Below are positions 39,943-47,857 of a DNA stretch of 64,000 nt, in pieces. The translations under genes and the position numbers were made by a program. The stretch lies in assembly GCF_018531375.1 (NCBI RefSeq), contig NZ_JAHBOH010000001.1:2418001-2482000 (forward strand). Direction: 5' to 3'. A model generated the notes under the pieces. That model was not told the DNA's origin, searched no databases, and saw only the letters and a list, made by a program, of their open reading frames with translations. The stretch is from Cellulomonas fulva. Its GTDB lineage: Bacteria; Actinomycetota; Actinomycetes; Actinomycetales; Cellulomonadaceae. Position 1 is the stretch's first letter, and every line of letters starts with the position of its first letter.

Positions 39943-40431
39943 ATGGCGATGCGAGAGATCCGGACCGTCGGCGACCCCGTGCTGCGCACCCCGTGCGACC
40001 CCATCACGACGATCGACGAGCGTGTCCGCTCGCTCGTCGAGGACCTGCTCGAGACGGTCGACACCGACGGCCGTGCGGGGCTGGCCGCCAACCAGATCGG
40101 CGTCGGTCTGCGGGCCTTCTCGTGGAACATCGACGACGAGATCGGCTACGTCCTCAACCCCCGCATCGTGGAGCTCTCGGAGGACGAGTACCAGGACGGT
40201 GACGAGGGCTGCCTGTCCGTCCCGGGCCTGTGGTTCCCGACGAAGCGCGCGTGGTACGCCCGCGTGGTCGGCACGGACCTGGACGGCAAGGAGGTCGTCG
40301 TCGAGGGCACCGAGCTCATGGCGCGTTGCCTGCAGCACGAGGTCGACCACCTGGACGGCATGCTCTACCTGGACCGCCTCGAGCGGTCGGTGCGCAAGAA
40401 GGCGATGCGCGCGATCCGCGAGCAGCTCTGA
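39943..40431 (+). CDS. def: Peptide deformylase
   Basis: Removes the formyl group from nascent proteins; metal enzyme of 162 aa. All three signature motifs are intact: GLAANQIG (about 46-53), EGCLSVPG with the metal Cys (about 89-96), and QHEVDHLDG with the two metal His and catalytic Glu (about 131-139). The C-terminus is short, as in actinobacterial enzymes. ATG 39943 lies 6 nt after AGGATT (39931-39936), so leaderless translation is likely. It stands alone between bldC and a DUF3145 gene. Confidence 0.96.
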   Translation: MAMREIRTVGDPVLRTPCDPITTIDERVRSLVEDLLETVDTDGRAGLAANQIGVGLRAFSWNIDDEIGYVLNPRIVELSEDEYQDGDEGCLSVPGLWFPTKRAWYARVVGTDLDGKEVVVEGTELMARCLQHEVDHLDGMLYLDRLERSVRKKAMRAIREQL

Positions 40432-40594
40432 CCCCGGGGATCGGCGGCACGCGGCGTCCCGTCCGGCCGCGACGCTTGGCGGACGACGTGCTCGTCGTGC
40501 ATGCTGGGCCTGTACGCCGCGAGAACCGTGCGCTCCGTGCAGTGGGACGAGGTCGTTGGGGAAGGCGAACCTCGAGCCGCTGATGGAGGACGAC

Positions 40595-41095
40595 ATGGCA
40601 GGTGCGATCACCCGCGGTGTGCTTTTCGTGCACTCTGCACCCCGCGCGCTGTGCCCCCACGTGGAGTGGGCGGCAGGCAACGTGCTGGGTCAGCGGCTCA
40701 GCCTCGACTGGACCGAGCAGCCCGCCGGGCCCGCGTTCTTCCGCGCGGAGCACTCCTGGCAGGGCGCCCCGGGCACGGGGGCGCGGCTCGCGTCCGCGCT
40801 GCGTGGCTGGGCGCACCTGCGCTACGAGGTCACGGAGGAGGCCAGCCAGGGCGTCGACGGGGCGCGGTGGAGCCACACCCCGGAGCTCGGCATCTTCCAC
40901 GCCGCCACGGACGCCCACGGCAACGTGGTGGTCCCCGAGGACCGCATCCGCGCGGCGCTCGAGCACGCCGAGGACGCTGTCCGGCTGCGCCAGGAGCTCG
41001 ACCTCGCGCTGGGCCAGGCCTGGGACGACGAGCTGGAGCCGTTCCGCTACGCCGGCGCGGGGGCTCCCGTGCGGTGGCTGCACCGCGTCGGCTGA
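40595..41095 (+). CDS. DUF3145 family protein
   Basis: 166-aa protein of a family restricted to actinobacteria, unknown function. It starts MAGAITRGVLFVHSAPRALCPHVEWA and contains the conserved WTEQPA, FRAEHSWQG, ALRGWAHLRYEVTEE and GARWSHTPELGIFH blocks. No membrane segment or signal is seen. The ATG at 40595 has GGAGG 4 nt upstream; an in-frame ATG at 40583 is possible but less well placed. The high conservation of the family suggests a basic cellular role. Confidence 0.9.
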   Translation: MAGAITRGVLFVHSAPRALCPHVEWAAGNVLGQRLSLDWTEQPAGPAFFRAEHSWQGAPGTGARLASALRGWAHLRYEVTEEASQGVDGARWSHTPELGIFHAATDAHGNVVVPEDRIRAALEHAEDAVRLRQELDLALGQAWDDELEPFRYAGAGAPVRWLHRVG

Positions 41096-41114
41096 CGCCC
41101 CGGCGGCTGTGCCG

Positions 41115-41142
41115 TTGTCTCCTGGCACTGCCTTTGTCTCCT
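41115..41142 (+). repeat. Direct repeat TTGTCTCCTG, two copies 18 bp apart
   Basis: Exact copies at 41115-41124 and 41133-41142 lie downstream of the DUF3145 gene and upstream of a TATTTT hexamer (about 41195) that may be the -10 for the next gene. They could be a direct-repeat operator. Confidence 0.4.
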
Positions 41143-41263
41143 GTGCGCTCCTGACCAGGCGAGACGCGCGCACCAGGGCGTCCCGGTCTGCGCTATTTTG
41201 CCCCCTTCTGCACATCGGTGGGAGCGCTTCCGCGCGCCCGCCGCGACTGAAGGGACACACCGC

Positions 41264-41656
41264 ATGCCCGAGTTCCCCGAGCTCACCGACTGGCTCACGG
41301 CGCAGCCCGAGCTCTTCGAGACCAAGAAGAAGCTCTTCGGCAAGAGCGTGATCCACAAGCCGTCGGGCGAGAAGGTCGTCGAGGGCTACCGGTACTTCCG
41401 GTCGAGCATCGACGAGCTCACGGCCGCGTTCGAGAGCGGCGACCTGGCCGCGGTGCAGGCGCTCGAGTACGCCCTGGACGAGGACGGCGACCCCGACACC
41501 AGCGCGGTCGCGCTGCTGCTCGCCTACACCAAGAACGGCGCGTTCCTCGCGGCCCAGCCGGAGGAGTACCAGGACTACGTGCCGGTGCGCGTGCGTGAGC
41601 CGCGCTTCTTCCCCGGCTCGGTCGCGCTCGTCGACGAGCTCGACCAGACGAGCTGA
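41264..41656 (+). CDS. Conserved hypothetical protein
   Basis: 130-aa acidic soluble protein beginning MPEFPELTDWLTAQPELFETKKKLFGKSV. It is not recognised as a named family. Predicted mixed alpha/beta with a Glu/Asp-rich middle (ALEYALDEDGDPDTSAVALLLAY). AAGGGA lies 7-8 nt before the ATG. Upstream, TATTTT near 41195 would give a 5' UTR of about 60 nt. A strong bidirectional hairpin follows. Confidence 0.75.
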   Translation: MPEFPELTDWLTAQPELFETKKKLFGKSVIHKPSGEKVVEGYRYFRSSIDELTAAFESGDLAAVQALEYALDEDGDPDTSAVALLLAYTKNGAFLAAQPEEYQDYVPVRVREPRFFPGSVALVDELDQTS

Positions 41657-41672
41657 CGGCGGTCCGCTGACG

Positions 41673-41711
41673 CGAGCACGGTCCCGCGCTCGGCGCGCGG
41701 GACCGTGCTCG
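41673..41711. terminator. Bidirectional terminator before fabF
   Basis: Perfect 17-bp stem CGAGCACGGTCCCGCGC / GCGCGGGACCGTGCTCG with a 5-nt loop, placed between a + strand gene ending at 41656 and fabF ending at 41756. Confidence 0.88.
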
Positions 41712-41755
41712 TGACGTCGGCGGGTACGGGCTGCGGGGCCTGCGGGCGTCGCCCC

Positions 41756-43000
41756 TCAGGCGGAGGTGACCACCAGGGCCACGTTGTGGCCGCCGAAGCC
41801 GAACGAGTTGTTGATCGCGGCCACGTCGCCCGCGGGCAGCGCGCGCGGCTGGTCGCGGACCAGGTCGAGCACCAGCTCCGGGTCCGGGTTCGCGACGTTG
41901 ATGGTGGGCGGTGCCTGACGCTCGTGCAGTGCGAGCACCGTGAAGATGGTCTCGAGCGCGCCGGCGCCCCCCAGCAGGTGCCCGGTCATCGACTTGGTCG
42001 CCGAGAGCGCCACGTGGTCGGCGTCCTCGCCCAGCACGCCGCGGACCGAGCGCGCCTCGATGAGGTCGCCCACCACGGTCGAGGTCGCGTGCGCGTTCAC
42101 GTGGACCACGTCCGTCGCGTCGACGCCCGACTCGCGCAGCGCGGACCGCATGGCGCGGATCTGGCCGTCGCCGCTCGGCTCCGGCGAGGTGATGTGGTAG
42201 CCGTCGGCGGAGAGCCCGACCCCGGCGATCCGTGCGTAGACGCGCGCCCCGCGGGCGGCCGCGTGCTCGGCGCTCTCGAGCACGACGATGCCGGCGCCCT
42301 CGCCGATCACGAACCCGTCGCGGTCGACGTCGTAGGGACGCGAGGCGCCCGTGGGGTCGTCGTTGCGCAGCGAGAGCGTGCGGGACGCCGCGAACGCGGC
42401 GATGGGCATGGGGTGGATCGTGGCCTCGGTGCCGCCCGCGATCACCACGTCCGCGCGGCCCGCGCGGATCATGTCGACCCCGTAGCCGATCGCCTCGGCG
42501 CCGGAGGCGCACGCGGACACCAGCGCGTGCGCACCGGCCTTCGCGCCGAACTCGAGCGACACGTAGGCCACGGGGGAGTTGGGCATGAGCATGGGGACGG
42601 TCATCGGCAGGACGCGGCGGGCGCCCTTCTCCCGCAGGACGTCCCAGCCGTCGAGCGTGGTCCAGATGCCGCCGATGCCGGAGGACACCACGGCGCCCAG
42701 GCGCTCGCCGTCGATCTCGGGCGAGCCCGCGTCGGACCACGCCTCGCGCGCCGCGATGATCGCGTACTGCGCCGAGGGGTCCATGCGCTTGAGCTCCGGA
42801 CGCTCGAGGACGTCCGCCGGCTTGACCTTGATGGTGGCCGCGAACTCGACGGGGATGCCGTACTGCGCGGACCAGTCCTCCTCGAACGGGCGGGCGCCGG
42901 ACTCGCCGGCGAGCGCGGCGGCCCAGGTGCTCGTGACGTCGCCACCGAGCGGGGTGGTGGCGCCCAGGCCGGTGACGACGACCTCGGTCGTGTGGCTCAT
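41756..43000 (-). CDS. fabF: 3-oxoacyl-ACP synthase II (KAS II)
   Basis: Chain-elongating condensing enzyme of type II fatty acid synthesis, 414 aa. The thiolase fold carries the active Cys in VSACASGAEAIGYG (about 167), the first His in VNAHATSTVVGD and the second in SATKSMTGHLLGGAGALE. A glycine-rich C-terminal strand (NNSFGFGGHNVALV) is intact. It is the last gene of the fabD-fabH-acpP-fabF series, 135 nt after acpP. Like other FabF proteins it should extend acyl-ACP by malonyl-ACP condensation. Confidence 0.96.
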   Translation of the reverse strand: MSHTTEVVVTGLGATTPLGGDVTSTWAAALAGESGARPFEEDWSAQYGIPVEFAATIKVKPADVLERPELKRMDPSAQYAIIAAREAWSDAGSPEIDGERLGAVVSSGIGGIWTTLDGWDVLREKGARRVLPMTVPMLMPNSPVAYVSLEFGAKAGAHALVSACASGAEAIGYGVDMIRAGRADVVIAGGTEATIHPMPIAAFAASRTLSLRNDDPTGASRPYDVDRDGFVIGEGAGIVVLESAEHAAARGARVYARIAGVGLSADGYHITSPEPSGDGQIRAMRSALRESGVDATDVVHVNAHATSTVVGDLIEARSVRGVLGEDADHVALSATKSMTGHLLGGAGALETIFTVLALHERQAPPTINVANPDPELVLDLVRDQPRALPAGDVAAINNSFGFGGHNVALVVTSA

Positions 43001-43135
43001 CGGTGCTCCAGTGTCAGGTGCCGTCGGTGTCAGGTGTGCCGTCGGTGCGGGCAGGACGTGCGGTGGGGACGCGGTGGTCCCCGCCGGCCCACCCCGGCGT
43101 CCGCGCGGGGCGGACGGGGCGGGCCGGCGTGAGGA

Positions 43136-43384
43136 TCAGGACTGCGCGCCCGCGATGAAGCTCACCGCGTCGCCGACCGTGGCGAGGTTCTTGACCTCGT
43201 CGTCGGGGATGCGGACGTCGAACTTCTCCTCGGCGAGCGTGACGATCGTCATCATCGAGAGCGAGTCGATGTCCAGGTCGTCCGTGAACGACTTCTCGGG
43301 CTGGACCGCGTCGGCCGGCAGACCGGTCTCCTCGCTGACGATCTCGGCCAGACCGGCCAGGATCTCCTGCTCGCTGTACGCCAT
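43136..43384 (-). CDS. acpP: Acyl carrier protein
   Basis: 82-aa carrier that holds growing acyl chains on a phosphopantetheine arm. The attachment Ser is in DDLDIDSLSMM (about 42). The sequence is strongly acidic with the usual helical pattern (EEKFDVRIPDDEVKNLATVGDAVSFI). ATG 43384 is preceded by AAGGAG at 6-7 nt. It lies between fabH and fabF in the standard order. Confidence 0.96.
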   Translation of the reverse strand: MAYSEQEILAGLAEIVSEETGLPADAVQPEKSFTDDLDIDSLSMMTIVTLAEEKFDVRIPDDEVKNLATVGDAVSFIAGAQS

Positions 43385-43462
43385 GGGTGTCTCCTTTGTC
43401 GGACGTGCGGGGTCGGACGAACGGTACAGCCGGACGGCCGCACCGGGCGGTAGGGGGTCGTG

Positions 43463-44464
43463 TCAGGGGAGCACGACGACCTGGGCCGCGTAGACCAGAC
43501 CGGCACCGAAGCCGATCTGCAGGGCGAGCGCCCCGGAGGGCACCTGGCCCTCGCGCAGCAGCCGCTCCGTGGCCAGGGGGATCGAGGCCGCGGACGTGTT
43601 GCCGGTGTCGGCGATGTCGCGGCCGACCACCACGGACTCGGGCAGCTTCAGCTGCTTGATCATCTGGTCGATGATCCGCATGTTGGCCTGGTGGGGGATG
43701 AACGCCTCGATGTCGTCGGCGGTCACGCCCGCGGCGTCGAGCGCCTTCTGCGCGACGGGAGCCATCTGCCACACCGCCCACTTGAAGACGGACTGGCCCT
43801 CCTGACGCAGCGTCGGCCAGCCCGCGCCGTTCTGCGTCTCCTTCCAGGAGTGCGTCTGCCGGATCGCCTGCGCCTGGCCGCCGTCCGAGCCCCAGATCGT
43901 CGGGCCGATGCCGGGTGTGTCCGAGGGGCCGACGACGACCGCGCCGGCGCCGTCGCCGAGCAGGAAGGAGATCGACCGGTCCGTCGGGTCGACGAAGTCG
44001 CTCATCTTCTCGGCGCCGATGACGAGCACGTGGCGCGCGGTGCCGGCCCGGACGAGCGCGTCCGCCTGGCCGATGCCGTAGCAGTACCCGGCGCACGCGG
44101 CCGAGATGTCGAACGCGGCCGCCGGCGTGGCGCCGATGCGGTCGGCGACGATCGCGGCACCCGCGGGCGTCTGGTGGAAGTAGGTGACCGTGGACAGGAT
44201 CACGGCGTCGATGTCCGCGGCGGTCAGCCCGGCGTTCGCGATCGCCTGCCGGGCCGCCGCCTCCGCGAGGTCCAGCACGTCGGAGTCCGCACCGGCGCGG
44301 GCGCGGGTGATGATGCCGGTGCGCTGCCGGATCCACTCGTCGGAGGAGTCGATCGGGCCCGCGATCTCGTCGTTGGTGACCAGGTTCTCGCCGCGGACCC
44401 CGCCGATCCCGAGGATGCGGGTGTGGGCGGGCCCGGTGGCCTGCGTGAGGGTGGGACGGGTCAC
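43463..44464 (-). CDS. fabH: 3-oxoacyl-ACP synthase III (KAS III)
   Basis: Initiates fatty acid synthesis by condensing acyl-CoA primers with malonyl-ACP, 333 aa. The catalytic triad is visible: Cys in ISAACAGYCYGIG (about 122), His in FIPHQANMRI, and Asn in DTGNTSAASIP. In actinobacteria the enzyme usually prefers branched primers. The start GTG overlaps the fabD stop (GTGA), with AGGAG 11 nt upstream, so translation is coupled. An acpP gene follows 78 nt downstream. Confidence 0.96.
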   Translation of the reverse strand: MTRPTLTQATGPAHTRILGIGGVRGENLVTNDEIAGPIDSSDEWIRQRTGIITRARAGADSDVLDLAEAAARQAIANAGLTAADIDAVILSTVTYFHQTPAGAAIVADRIGATPAAAFDISAACAGYCYGIGQADALVRAGTARHVLVIGAEKMSDFVDPTDRSISFLLGDGAGAVVVGPSDTPGIGPTIWGSDGGQAQAIRQTHSWKETQNGAGWPTLRQEGQSVFKWAVWQMAPVAQKALDAAGVTADDIEAFIPHQANMRIIDQMIKQLKLPESVVVGRDIADTGNTSAASIPLATERLLREGQVPSGALALQIGFGAGLVYAAQVVVLP

Positions 44465-45456
44465 GACGACTGCTCCTGGCTGCTCGCGGACGGGACGGCG
44501 CCGGCCGGTGTGCCCGCGTGGCGGCGCACGAGGTCGCGCGCGGCGTCCAGGTCGGCGGGGGTCTTGACGGCGACCGTCTCGACCCCGGGCAGCGTACGCC
44601 GGGCCAGGCCCGTGAGCACACCACCGGGCGCGACCTCGAGCAGCCCCGTCACGCCGAGCTCGAGCAGCGTGGCGCAGCACAGGTCCCAGCGCACGGGGTT
44701 GGCCACCTGGGCCACGACGAGGTCGAGCGCGCGCGCCCCGGAGGGGACCACCGAGCCGTCGGAGTTGGTGAGGAGCCGGACCGCCGGATCGCCCGGCGTG
44801 ACGCCGGCGGCGGCCGCGCGCAGCTCCGCGACGGCGGGTGCCATGTGCTCGGTGTGGAACGCACCGGCGACCTGCAGGGGCACCACGCGCGCACGGGCCG
44901 GCGGCGCGGCGGCGAACGCGGCCAGCGCCTCGAGCGTCCCGGCGGCGACCACCTGGCCGCCCCCGTTGACGTTGGCGGGCACCAGGCCGTGGCTCGCGAG
45001 TGCCGCGAGCACCTCCTCGGGGTCGCCGCCCAGGACCGCGCTCATGCCCGTCGGCGTGACGGCCGCCGCTCGGGCCATCGCCGAGCCCCGGACCGCGACG
45101 AGCTGCAGCGCCTCCTCGTCGGACAGGACGCCGGCGACGGCGGCCACGGCGAGCTCCCCGACGGAGTGCCCGGCGGTCACGTCGACGCTCGTCGCCACGC
45201 CCGCGCCCAGCGGCGCGTCGGGCGCCAGGTCGAGCACGGCGCGCAGGCTCGCGAGGGCCGACGCGACCAGCAGGGGCTGGGCGACGGCCGTGTCGCGGAT
45301 GGTGTCCGCGTCCGACGTGGTGCCGTGCGCGGCCAGGTCGAGGCCCGTGGCCTGCGAGGCCCGGCCGATCGACTCGGCGACGGCGGGCAGCTCGAGCCAG
45401 GGGCTGAGCATGCCGGGGGACTGGGCACCCTGACCGGGGCAGGCGACGACGAGCAC
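44461..45456 (-). CDS. fabD: Malonyl-CoA:ACP malonyltransferase
   Basis: Transfers malonyl groups from CoA to ACP, 331 aa. It begins LVVACPGQGAQSPGM, has the nucleophile Ser in AGHSVGELA (about 98), the partner His in AGAFHTEHMAPA and the conserved Gln/Arg region. It is the first gene of the fab series and overlaps fabH by 4 nt. The GTG start lies close to the TAGGAC hexamer inside the dyad at 45526-45546, so this region is probably its promoter under FasR control. Confidence 0.95.
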   Translation of the reverse strand: MLVVACPGQGAQSPGMLSPWLELPAVAESIGRASQATGLDLAAHGTTSDADTIRDTAVAQPLLVASALASLRAVLDLAPDAPLGAGVATSVDVTAGHSVGELAVAAVAGVLSDEEALQLVAVRGSAMARAAAVTPTGMSAVLGGDPEEVLAALASHGLVPANVNGGGQVVAAGTLEALAAFAAAPPARARVVPLQVAGAFHTEHMAPAVAELRAAAAGVTPGDPAVRLLTNSDGSVVPSGARALDLVVAQVANPVRWDLCCATLLELGVTGLLEVAPGGVLTGLARRTLPGVETVAVKTPADLDAARDLVRRHAGTPAGAVPSASSQEQSS

Positions 45457-45525
45457 GCGTCCACTCTGCCGTCCGCGCGGCGCCCGACCCGGTCGCGGCG
45501 GGCACCAAGGTCGCCGCGGGCTGTT

Positions 45526-45546
45526 GTGCGTGTCCTACAAACGCAC
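45526..45546 (-). promoter_or_regulatory. Putative FasR operator / fab promoter dyad
   Basis: Perfect inverted repeat GTGCGT-n9-ACGCAC in the 118-nt gap between fasR and fabD. On the minus strand the central part contains TAGGAC, a possible -10 element. Position and symmetry fit the site where FasR is known to activate fab genes in other actinobacteria; the exact motif is not confirmed. Confidence 0.45.
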
Positions 45547-45574
45547 CGGACCGCGCGGCGGCCCTCGGACGCCG

Positions 45575-46858
45575 TCAGGTCGCGTCGAGGCGGCCGACGG
45601 CCAGCGCGGTCTGCAGCACGTAGGACTCCCGGGCGTCGAGCGGGTCCCAGCCGGTGACGTCGGCGACGCGCTTGAGGCGGTACCGCACGGTGTTCGGGTG
45701 CACGTACAGCGAGCGGGCCGCGGCCTCCAGGGAGCGCCCGGTCCCCAGGTACGCCGAGATCGTCTCGAGCAGGGCGCCCTGGCTCGCGGCGAGCGGCTCG
45801 TACGCCTGCACCACGAGCGTGCGGCGCGCCGTGGCGTCGCCGACGAGCACGCGCTCGGGGAGCAGGTCGTCGGCCAGCACCGGCCGCGGCGCCTGGGGCC
45901 ATGCCGCCGCGGCCTGCAGCCCGGCGAGGGCCGCCCGCGCCGACCGTGCGCTGTCCGTGAGGTCCTGCACCACGGGCCCGATCACCACGGGGCCTGGGCC
46001 GAAGCGCGGCATCAGCGACGTCGCGGCGGCGCGCAGGTCGCCCTCGCCGCCCAGGAAGACGACGAGGCGGTCGCCCTGGATCCCGACCAGCGCGTCGTCG
46101 GCGGCCCGGCGGGTCGCGCGCCGCAGGTCGGCGGCCCGCACCTCGTCGATCGCGGTCGCGGAGGTGCCGACCAGCACGAGCGTCGAGCCGCGACCGCTCC
46201 AGCCGAGCGCCGCGACGCGGGAGCGCACCGAGTCGTCCACGTCGCCGCGCACCAGGGAGTCGACGACGAGCGCCTCGAGGCGCGCGTCCCACGCACCGCG
46301 GACCTCCGCGGCCCGGGCGTAGACCTCCGCGGCCGAGAACGCGACCTCGCGCGAGTAGAGCAGCACGGCCTCGCGGAGCTCGCGCTCGTCGCCGGGCGCC
46401 GCCAGCCGGTCCGCGTGGCTCTCCACGACGTCCACCACGACGCGCACCAGGTGGAGCGTGTGCTGCAGCGAGATCGACCGGGTCAGCTCCGGCGGCGCGG
46501 ACGCAAAGATGTCGCCCACCCCGTGCGGGGGCCGGGAGGGGTCCGCGAACCAGGCGATGAACGCGCTGATGCCCGCCTGGGCGACCAGGCCGACCCACGA
46601 GCGGTCCTCCGCCGGCAGCGCGCGGTACCAGTCGAGGTCCTCGTCGAGCCGTCGCATCGCCGCCGCCGCGAGCAGGCCCGCGCCCTCACGCACCCGCCGC
46701 TGCGTCTCGGGGGTGCCACCGTGCACGGTGGTGGCGCCGGCGCGGACCGAGCGACCCGCGGCACGCGAGGACGTGCCCGACGAGGGCGCGGCCGACGAGG
46801 TGGGGGTGGCCGGGGGGACGGCGCCCGATGCGTCGGCACCGGCGTTCGCAGCGGGCAT
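45575..46858 (-). CDS. fasR: PucR-type regulator of fatty acid synthesis (FasR-like)
   Basis: 427-aa transcription factor with a C-terminal PucR helix-turn-helix: TISAYLGTGRSLEAAARSLYVHPNTVRYRLKRVADVTGWD (shown here as two blocks, TISAYLGTGRSLEAAA and YVHPNTVRYRLKRV). The central region resembles the GGDEF-like sensor part of CdaR/PucR proteins, without catalytic motifs. In Streptomyces the same gene stands before fabD and activates the fab operon. ATG 46858 lies 6 nt after TATGCT (46870-46865), a leaderless start; the first ~45 residues are Ala/Ser/Thr-rich and poorly conserved. Confidence 0.87.
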   Translation of the reverse strand: MPAANAGADASGAVPPATPTSSAAPSSGTSSRAAGRSVRAGATTVHGGTPETQRRVREGAGLLAAAAMRRLDEDLDWYRALPAEDRSWVGLVAQAGISAFIAWFADPSRPPHGVGDIFASAPPELTRSISLQHTLHLVRVVVDVVESHADRLAAPGDERELREAVLLYSREVAFSAAEVYARAAEVRGAWDARLEALVVDSLVRGDVDDSVRSRVAALGWSGRGSTLVLVGTSATAIDEVRAADLRRATRRAADDALVGIQGDRLVVFLGGEGDLRAAATSLMPRFGPGPVVIGPVVQDLTDSARSARAALAGLQAAAAWPQAPRPVLADDLLPERVLVGDATARRTLVVQAYEPLAASQGALLETISAYLGTGRSLEAAARSLYVHPNTVRYRLKRVADVTGWDPLDARESYVLQTALAVGRLDAT

Positions 46859-47051
46859 GGGGTGAGCATAGGGCGGCCGGTTGTGGGAAGTCGACAAAGT
46901 CCGCGCGCGCTCGCGGCGACGCTCCAGCCGGCGACAGCGGCCTCGCGACGGGGCCCCGTCGGCGCGCGGTGGTGCCCCGGCGGGGCCGCGATGGGTCCCG
47001 CGAGACCGCCGTCGCAGGGTGCGTCGGCGCCGCAGAGGCTAGGGTCGCTGC

Positions 47052-47738
47052 ATGGCTCTGCTGCCCCGCCTGAGACAGCTCATGCGCCGACCGTCGTCCG
47101 CGTCGCGTGTCGGAGCGCGCCGACCGACCAGCACGGCTCGGCGCGGAGACACGCTGCACGAGGACGCCCTGCGGTCGATGCTGAGCGACGACCCCAACAA
47201 CGTGCGCGCCTTCGCGGCCCTCGCGGAGATCGTCCGCCGCCGCGCTGCGGACGCCGGCCCGGACGGCGACCCGCTGACCGCGCCGCAGGACGAGCACGAG
47301 CGTCAGCGAGCCGCTGACCTGGCCGTGTGGTCGCTGGGCGAGGAGCTCGCCGGCAACCCCCGCGCCTGGTACCCGCTGATCGAGGTCGCCCGGCTCTCGG
47401 TGCGGGACGACCACGAGGGGACGCTGCGCCGGCTCACCACGGCCGCCGAGCGCGACCCCTCCGGCAGCGCGCTGGTGGAGGCGCTGTCGCTGCTGCGCGA
47501 GGCGGGCCAGCCCGTCGACGCGCTCGGTCTCGGGGTGGGCCACTGGCGCCCGCGCGAGCACGACCCGGAGGTGGCGCGCCAGCTCGTCCTCGCCGCGATC
47601 GAGGCCGACCGCCCGCTCGAGGCCAAGCAGTACGTGGCCAACCTGGAGCTCTACCCGGACCAGGCGGCGATCAGCGGCCTGCGGGACGAGCTGACGCACG
47701 TCGTGGCCGAGGCACAGCAGGCGATGCCCGGGACCTGA
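47052..47738 (+). CDS. Hypothetical helical (TPR-like) protein
   Basis: 228-aa protein, no family recognised. The first ~35 residues are Arg/Ser-rich and basic. The rest looks like helical repeats (NNVRAFAALAEIVRRR; RAWYPLIEVARLSVRDD; PSGSALVEALSLLREAGQPVDAL; DRPLEAKQYVANLELYPDQAA), suggesting a protein-binding solenoid. ATG 47052 is 6 nt after TAGGGT (47040-47045), so leaderless. It is divergent from fasR and convergent with aceE. Confidence 0.78.
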   Translation: MALLPRLRQLMRRPSSASRVGARRPTSTARRGDTLHEDALRSMLSDDPNNVRAFAALAEIVRRRAADAGPDGDPLTAPQDEHERQRAADLAVWSLGEELAGNPRAWYPLIEVARLSVRDDHEGTLRRLTTAAERDPSGSALVEALSLLREAGQPVDALGLGVGHWRPREHDPEVARQLVLAAIEADRPLEAKQYVANLELYPDQAAISGLRDELTHVVAEAQQAMPGT

Positions 47739-47800
47739 CCCCGGCCCGGAGTCGGCGAGCGCGCTCGTCGGACCGCACGCAGCCAGTCAGCCCGGACGGA

Positions 47801-47835
47801 GAAGGGGCCGACGACCACCGGTCGTCGGCCCCTTC
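47801..47835. terminator. Bidirectional terminator after aceE
   Basis: Perfect 16-bp stem GAAGGGGCCGACGACC / GGTCGTCGGCCCCTTC with a 3-nt loop, in the 119-nt gap between two convergent genes. Confidence 0.9.
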
Positions 47836-47857
47836 CGCGTCGGCGCGACGCCTCGGG

